Shown here: positions 17,130 through 19,726 of the stretch, piece after piece
Position numbering within the stretch: position 1 is the stretch's first letter
Layout: each line of letters opens with the position of its first letter
From: Candidatus Raymondbacteria bacterium RIFOXYA2_FULL_49_16
GTDB taxonomy: Bacteria; Fibrobacterota; OXYB2-FULL-49-7; XYB2-FULL-49-35
NCBI GenBank assembly: GCA_001789205.1
Contig: MFYT01000110.1
Span: 1 to 19,726, forward strand
Direction of reading: 5' to 3'
DNA length: 19,726 nucleotides
Translations under genes and position numbers: made by a program
The notes under the pieces: generated by a model
Told to the model about the DNA's origin: nothing
Databases searched by the model: none
What the model saw: the letters and a program-made list of their open reading frames with translations, nothing else

Positions 17130-17756
17130 ATGATCCAGAAAAATCCCTATCTTCTTCCGGGCATTGCCCTCGCCGTACTCGTTGTCCTCTTTGTTTTCCA
17201 AAGCAAACAGCAAAAAAAAGGTCCTGTTGCGGCCAAAGCACAGGAGGTTCGCCGCATGGTCTGTGTGATGGACAACGACGGCGATAGCCTGGTCTGGAAG
17301 GGGACCTTCTTTCCCTGCGGTGCGGACAAGAGCGCGCGTGCCGGCGCTCTCATCCCCGGCCCGTTTTCCGAAGGCGCGTTTGAATTCGACATCTTTTCAC
17401 TGGGAGCGCATCCTGGCATGCTCGCGGGCCTGTGCGATACCGCGAACGACCCCTGCGCCAACGGAGGAACGCTCTTTGCCATTGCGGCAACAGACCAGGG
17501 AACAACTCTCTCTCTTTCCGCTCAGGGAGTGTCGATTAAAACTCCGCTTGCTCCTATCACGGTCCCGGTACGCGTGGTGTGCGAATGGCGCGGCAAAGAA
17601 GCGGTGCTGTATATAAACGGAATCAGGGAGGGTACGCTTGCCCTGTCCCGGCCGCTGGAGGAAACAGACGCGCTCTTTTTTTGCGCGCTGCCCGACACCG
17701 GATCCGGCCAGACCGGGCCCGTGGTACGCTCTCTAAAACTTTTCTTGAATCGGTAA
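17130..17756 (+). CDS. Membrane-anchored protein of unknown function, possibly a beta-sandwich (LamG/concanavalin-like) domain
   Basis: 208 aa. One N-terminal membrane segment (about 8-24) is followed by a basic Lys/Gln stretch, so the body is probably periplasmic. The remainder (about 40-208) is beta-rich with five cysteines. 'VRVVCEWRGKEAVLYINGIREGTLAL' near 150-176 resembles the strand pair seen in LamG/concanavalin-type folds, but I cannot assign a family. The start has AAGGA (17119-17123) six bases upstream and lies 13 bp after the PAP2-like gene, so the two are probably cotranscribed. A diverged copy of its 3' end (the DTGSGQTGPVVRSL region, 17694-17737) occurs again at 18577-18620, beyond the MNT-HEPN pair. 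That suggests it once had a tandem paralog. Confidence 0.7.
   Translation: MIQKNPYLLPGIALAVLVVLFVFQSKQQKKGPVAAKAQEVRRMVCVMDNDGDSLVWKGTFFPCGADKSARAGALIPGPFSEGAFEFDIFSLGAHPGMLAGLCDTANDPCANGGTLFAIAATDQGTTLSLSAQGVSIKTPLAPITVPVRVVCEWRGKEAVLYINGIREGTLALSRPLEETDALFFCALPDTGSGQTGPVVRSLKLFLNR
17694..17737 (+). repeat. Left copy of a 44 bp direct repeat flanking the MNT-HEPN pair
   Basis: This segment in the 3' end of the membrane-anchored gene matches 18577-18620 at 37 of 44 positions without gaps. Both copies keep the same reading frame (DT..GQ.GPVVRSL). The MNT-HEPN genes lie entirely between the copies. Confidence 0.85.
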
Positions 17757-17857
17757 GCAGAAAAGGCGGCGGACGCACCGGGGGCCTTCCATAGCTTGCA
17801 GTGTCATAGGAAAAAGGGTATTTTTAATCAAGGATCCAAAATACGGGAAAACATATT
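17757..17857 (+). promoter_or_regulatory. Promoter region of the MNT-HEPN operon
   Basis: This 101 bp gap starts GC-rich, with a short AAGGC/GCCTT inverted repeat (17763-17767, 17784-17788), and turns AT-rich. TTGCAG (17796-17801), 17 nt, TATTTT (17819-17824) is a good promoter match to the window's pattern. A weak GGGA lies about ten bases before ATG 17858. Confidence 0.5.
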
Positions 17858-18172
17858 ATGAATAATAATCTGGCAAAAGAAAAAATTCATGAGGTTGTGA
17901 AAAACAACATAGTGACGTCACAAATCATCCTTTTTGGTTCGCAGGCGCGTGGAACCAGCGGACCAAACAGCGATTATGACGTCCTTGTGATTACACCCTT
18001 AAAACTTACCCCCCATGAAAAACTGCCGTATAAAACAATCATACGGAAGCAGTTATTGACGATGGGGATTTTTTCCGATATTCTTATACAGCATGAAGAT
18101 GAAGTAGTGGCAAAAAATGAACTTCCCGGTCATATTGTTAGGCGAGCGATGGAAGAAGGTATTGCCATATGA
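17858..18172 (+). CDS. MNT-type nucleotidyltransferase (antitoxin-like, MntA family)
   Basis: 104 aa minimal nucleotidyltransferase of the DNA polymerase beta superfamily. The signature GSQARG (27-32) followed by SDYDV (38-42) gives metal-binding Asp39 and Asp41, and 'FSDILI' provides a third acid, Asp74; all three are present, so catalysis is possible. In characterised MntA-HepT pairs such proteins transfer AMP to the HEPN partner and neutralise it. Its stop overlaps the HEPN start by four bases (ATGA), giving tight coupling. It has its own predicted promoter. The gene is visibly more AT-rich than the genes to its left, suggesting recent acquisition. Role as antitoxin is inferred from family and partner only. 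Confidence 0.88.
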   Translation: MNNNLAKEKIHEVVKNNIVTSQIILFGSQARGTSGPNSDYDVLVITPLKLTPHEKLPYKTIIRKQLLTMGIFSDILIQHEDEVVAKNELPGHIVRRAMEEGIAI

Positions 18173-18567
18173 CAGAACCAATCCGGGAATACGTTACCCA
18201 ATGGCTTATAAAAGCCAATGAAGATATTGCCGTAATTGAACGATTGTTTTTATCCAAGCCTGAAGAGGTGACGGGTGCCATCTGCTTTCATTCTCAGCAA
18301 GCTGTTGAGAAATTTCTCAAAGCCTTCCTTGCTTCCAGGAAGAATGATTTCAGACCAACCCATGACGTTGATTTTCTTCTGAGCGAATGTGTTAAAATAG
18401 ACCAAGCAGCTTTTTTAGGATTGGATCTGAAAAGCCTGGCTGATTTCGCTGTCAATGTCCGCTATCCTGACGATTTTTTTGTTCCTGAAATGGATGAGGC
18501 ACTCTCGTGTTCGGAATTGGCAAAAACAGTTAAAAAAATTGTCGAAAAAACTATCCCATTTGTTTAA
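18169..18567 (+). CDS. HEPN-domain protein, partner of the MNT nucleotidyltransferase
   Basis: 132 aa, all-helical HEPN domain: 'QWLIKANEDIAVIERL' helix 1, 'CFHSQQAVEKFLKAFL' (39-54) helix 2, 'RPTHDVDFLL' (62-71), and an ARYPD-like 'VRYPDDFF' (97-104). In toxin-type HEPNs an R-x4-6-H motif cleaves RNA. Here the only nearby arrangement is Arg57/Arg62 with His65, spacings of seven or two, so the canonical RNase motif and the RX4HXY AMPylation site are not recognisable. It could be a non-toxic HEPN of the older HEPN/MNT class or use different residues. Start ATG overlaps the MNT stop. Nine bases after its stop the remnant of a neighbouring gene begins. Confidence 0.85.
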   Translation: MTEPIREYVTQWLIKANEDIAVIERLFLSKPEEVTGAICFHSQQAVEKFLKAFLASRKNDFRPTHDVDFLLSECVKIDQAAFLGLDLKSLADFAVNVRYPDDFFVPEMDEALSCSELAKTVKKIVEKTIPFV

Positions 18568-18576
18568 AAATCTGAT

Positions 18577-18645
18577 GACACCAGTGCCGGCCAGATCGGG
18601 CCCGTGGTGCGCTCGTTAAATGATGCCCCTGACAGCTGGGTCTGA
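18577..18645 (+). pseudogene. 3' remnant of a paralog of the membrane-anchored gene at 17130-17756
   Basis: Read in frame from 18577 it encodes DTSAGQIGPVVRSL followed by a short unrelated tail and TGA at 18643-18645. The first 14 codons correspond to the C-terminal DTGSGQTGPVVRSL of the upstream gene: 44 aligned bases, 37 identical. Differences include synonymous third positions (GTA/GTG, TCT/TCG, CTA/TTA), as expected for an old coding paralog rather than a fresh duplication. No start codon or gene body is left; the MNT-HEPN pair occupies that place. Confidence 0.65.
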
Positions 18646-18650
18646 AATGT

Positions 18651-18670
18651 CTGCGCGGGAAAGCGCGCAG
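18651..18670 (+). other. GC-rich hairpin at the start of the transposase gene
   Basis: A perfect 7 bp stem, CTGCGCG (18651-18657) and CGCGCAG (18664-18670), has a GGAAAG loop. Its last base is the first base of the transposase GTG codon. Subterminal hairpins are a known feature of IS91-type ends, so this may mark the element's 5' (ter) end; alternatively it limits translation of the transposase. Confidence 0.55.
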
Positions 18671-19677
18671 TGCCATGTGAAGTAACCCAGGTCGTACAAA
18701 AAGTTTACCATCCCCGCGAACACGATAGCTCCCCTTTCTTCAAAGTCATAACCAGCCATTTTGAGGCATTTGAAAGGCTGTATCCGGAGAGGTTTCAGGG
18801 AAAGTACGGCTTCTGGCGTCCAGTAATACGTTCGTCCCTCGATAAGTTCCTGAAATGCGGGGACCTGAAAGAAGGCTTTGCCCGCGTCCGCTGTCCTGAT
18901 TGCGGCGAGGAATTCTTCGTAGCCTATTCCTGCCGCCAGAGGTCTTGCTGTCCCTCCTGCGACCAGAAACGGGCTCTTTTACTGGGTATCCGGCTTGCAG
19001 AAGTAATTCTTGCACCCATCCCCCACCGGCAATGGGTCTTCACAATCCCCAAGCGGCTGCGCATCTATTTCCGGTTTGATCGTTCATTGCTTGGCAAGCT
19101 CTGCCGGTCAGCGTATGAAACGGTTCGCGAGGCTTTGGCTGCCGAAACAGGTGATGATATTGTGTCGCCCGGCATGATTGCAACCGTACAGACTTTTGGC
19201 GATCTAATTCACTGGAATGCGCATATACATGCGCTCGTATCTGAGGGCGGGTTTACCGAGAACGGCCATTTTGTGCGTGTGCCGGAAATGGATAAGGCCT
19301 ATTACCTTTCCTTGTGGCAAGACAAGGTTTTCGACCTGCTGATGCGCGAGGAGAAGATAAGCGAGGATGTTGTCCGGGACATGCGCACGTGGAAACATTC
19401 GGGTTTCAGCATTGATTGCAGCGTTAAAATAGCGGCGGGCGATAGCGAATCAATCAAGCGCCTTGCGCAATACATTGGCCGCTGTCCATTCAGCCTTGCC
19501 AGAATCATCAGCATAGACCAGGACGAGATAATTGAGCGTATCCTGAAGCACTGTGGCCTCTGGAAAGACCCGCTTCGCTCTCGCGAAAGCGAGGCGAGAT
19601 CTCAGCCAAGACCGCCGCCCGAAATCTGCGTTAAGTTCCCCGCCCTCGAAGAACCGTTGCCCGATTACTTGTGCTGA
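18670..19677 (+). CDS. IS91-family transposase, internally shortened
   Basis: 335 aa rolling-circle (HUH) transposase. The N-terminal zinc-binding domain carries the Cys cluster RCPDC (75-78), SC (88) and CCPSC (93-97). The catalytic HUH motif is HIH (185-187) in 'FGDLIHWNAHIHALVSEGGF'. A candidate nucleophile is Tyr268 in 'LAQYIGRCPFSLARI'. Directly after SLARI (about residue 279) the sequence jumps to 'ISIDQDEIIERILKHCGLW', which in full-length relatives sits near the C-terminus after 'MRIISFI'. Roughly 100 residues that normally lie between appear missing without a frameshift, against a usual length of about 400 or more. The element is probably inactive. The start is GTG; no ATG is available until residue 169. 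A proline-rich tail ends the protein. The right end of the element is not resolved; 19678-19726 shows nothing recognisable. Confidence 0.85.
   Translation: MPCEVTQVVQKVYHPREHDSSPFFKVITSHFEAFERLYPERFQGKYGFWRPVIRSSLDKFLKCGDLKEGFARVRCPDCGEEFFVAYSCRQRSCCPSCDQKRALLLGIRLAEVILAPIPHRQWVFTIPKRLRIYFRFDRSLLGKLCRSAYETVREALAAETGDDIVSPGMIATVQTFGDLIHWNAHIHALVSEGGFTENGHFVRVPEMDKAYYLSLWQDKVFDLLMREEKISEDVVRDMRTWKHSGFSIDCSVKIAAGDSESIKRLAQYIGRCPFSLARIISIDQDEIIERILKHCGLWKDPLRSRESEARSQPRPPPEICVKFPALEEPLPDYLC
19575..19597. other. Hairpin with GAAA loop inside the transposase gene
   Basis: TCGC-T-CTCGC (19575-19584) and GCGAGGCGA (19589-19597) pair over nine base pairs with one bulged T around a GAAA tetraloop. It encodes the low-complexity RSRESEARS tail segment of the transposase. 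It may be a small palindromic insertion or chance. Confidence 0.45.
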
Positions 19678-19726
19678 GTTACTATGTTATGCAATAAAAA
19701 AGCTACCTTCCTTATTAAGCCGACCT

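Noticed and set aside
18577-18620. Target-site duplication from a transposon insertion
   Set aside because: Forty-four bases with seven differences, several of them synonymous, is too long and too diverged for a target duplication; an old coding paralog explains it better.

Overview
The window looks like a chromosomal segment from a Gram-negative bacterium, most likely of the Fibrobacterota/FCB (Fibrobacterota-Chlorobiota-Bacteroidota) superphylum. Three observations point there: two secreted proteins end in FlgD-Ig/Por-type C-terminal domains carrying PNPF motifs, two lipoproteins have lipoboxes, and several intergenic regions hold promoters of the form TTG-N20-TAnnTT, which resemble the Bacteroidota -33/-7 pattern. 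Assignment to a lineage is inference. Base composition is near or slightly above half GC by eye, except for an AT-richer patch at about 17.8-18.57 kb.

Layout, left to right. (1) 1-143: 51-52 bp tandem repeats that start at the window edge. (2) 193-5719: a secreted polysaccharide-degradation locus. A PL26/YetA-like lipoprotein on the minus strand is divergent from two tandem paralogous right-handed beta-helix proteins, of which only the second has a C-terminal sorting-type domain. (3) 5810-11701: three TCA-cycle enzymes, class I fumarase, NADP-isocitrate dehydrogenase and malate dehydrogenase. The first two form an operon. A minus-strand secreted transglutaminase-like protein sits between them and mdh. 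(4) 11791-17756: a probable envelope module, comprising a squalene-synthase-like prenyl synthase overlapping a GT39-type membrane glycosyltransferase, a SPOR-domain lipoprotein, a LytM/M23 peptidase overlapping a PAP2 phosphatase (both minus strand), a PAP2-like protein that has lost its catalytic residues, and a membrane-anchored protein of unknown function. (5) 17858-19726: accessory DNA with an MNT-HEPN pair, a remnant of the preceding unknown gene, and an IS91-type transposase that appears internally deleted.

How the genes may work together. The left block would capture and cut pectin-like polymers outside the cell. The centre supplies central carbon metabolism with an oxygen-sensitive type of fumarase. 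The prenyl synthase, GT39, PAP2 and LytM/SPOR genes could connect lipid-linked sugar chemistry with cell-wall remodelling. The right end is a mobile or defence-like insertion.

Most notable signals: TTG-N20-TAnnTT promoters in front of six genes, with identical hexamers in front of two secreted-protein genes; the MNT-HEPN pair flanked by two diverged copies of one gene's 3' end; and a PAP2-like protein that keeps the exact motif spacing but has both catalytic histidines and the motif-3 arginine replaced. No stretch longer than 300 bases lacks a gene. I saw no rRNA, tRNA, CRISPR array or riboswitch.
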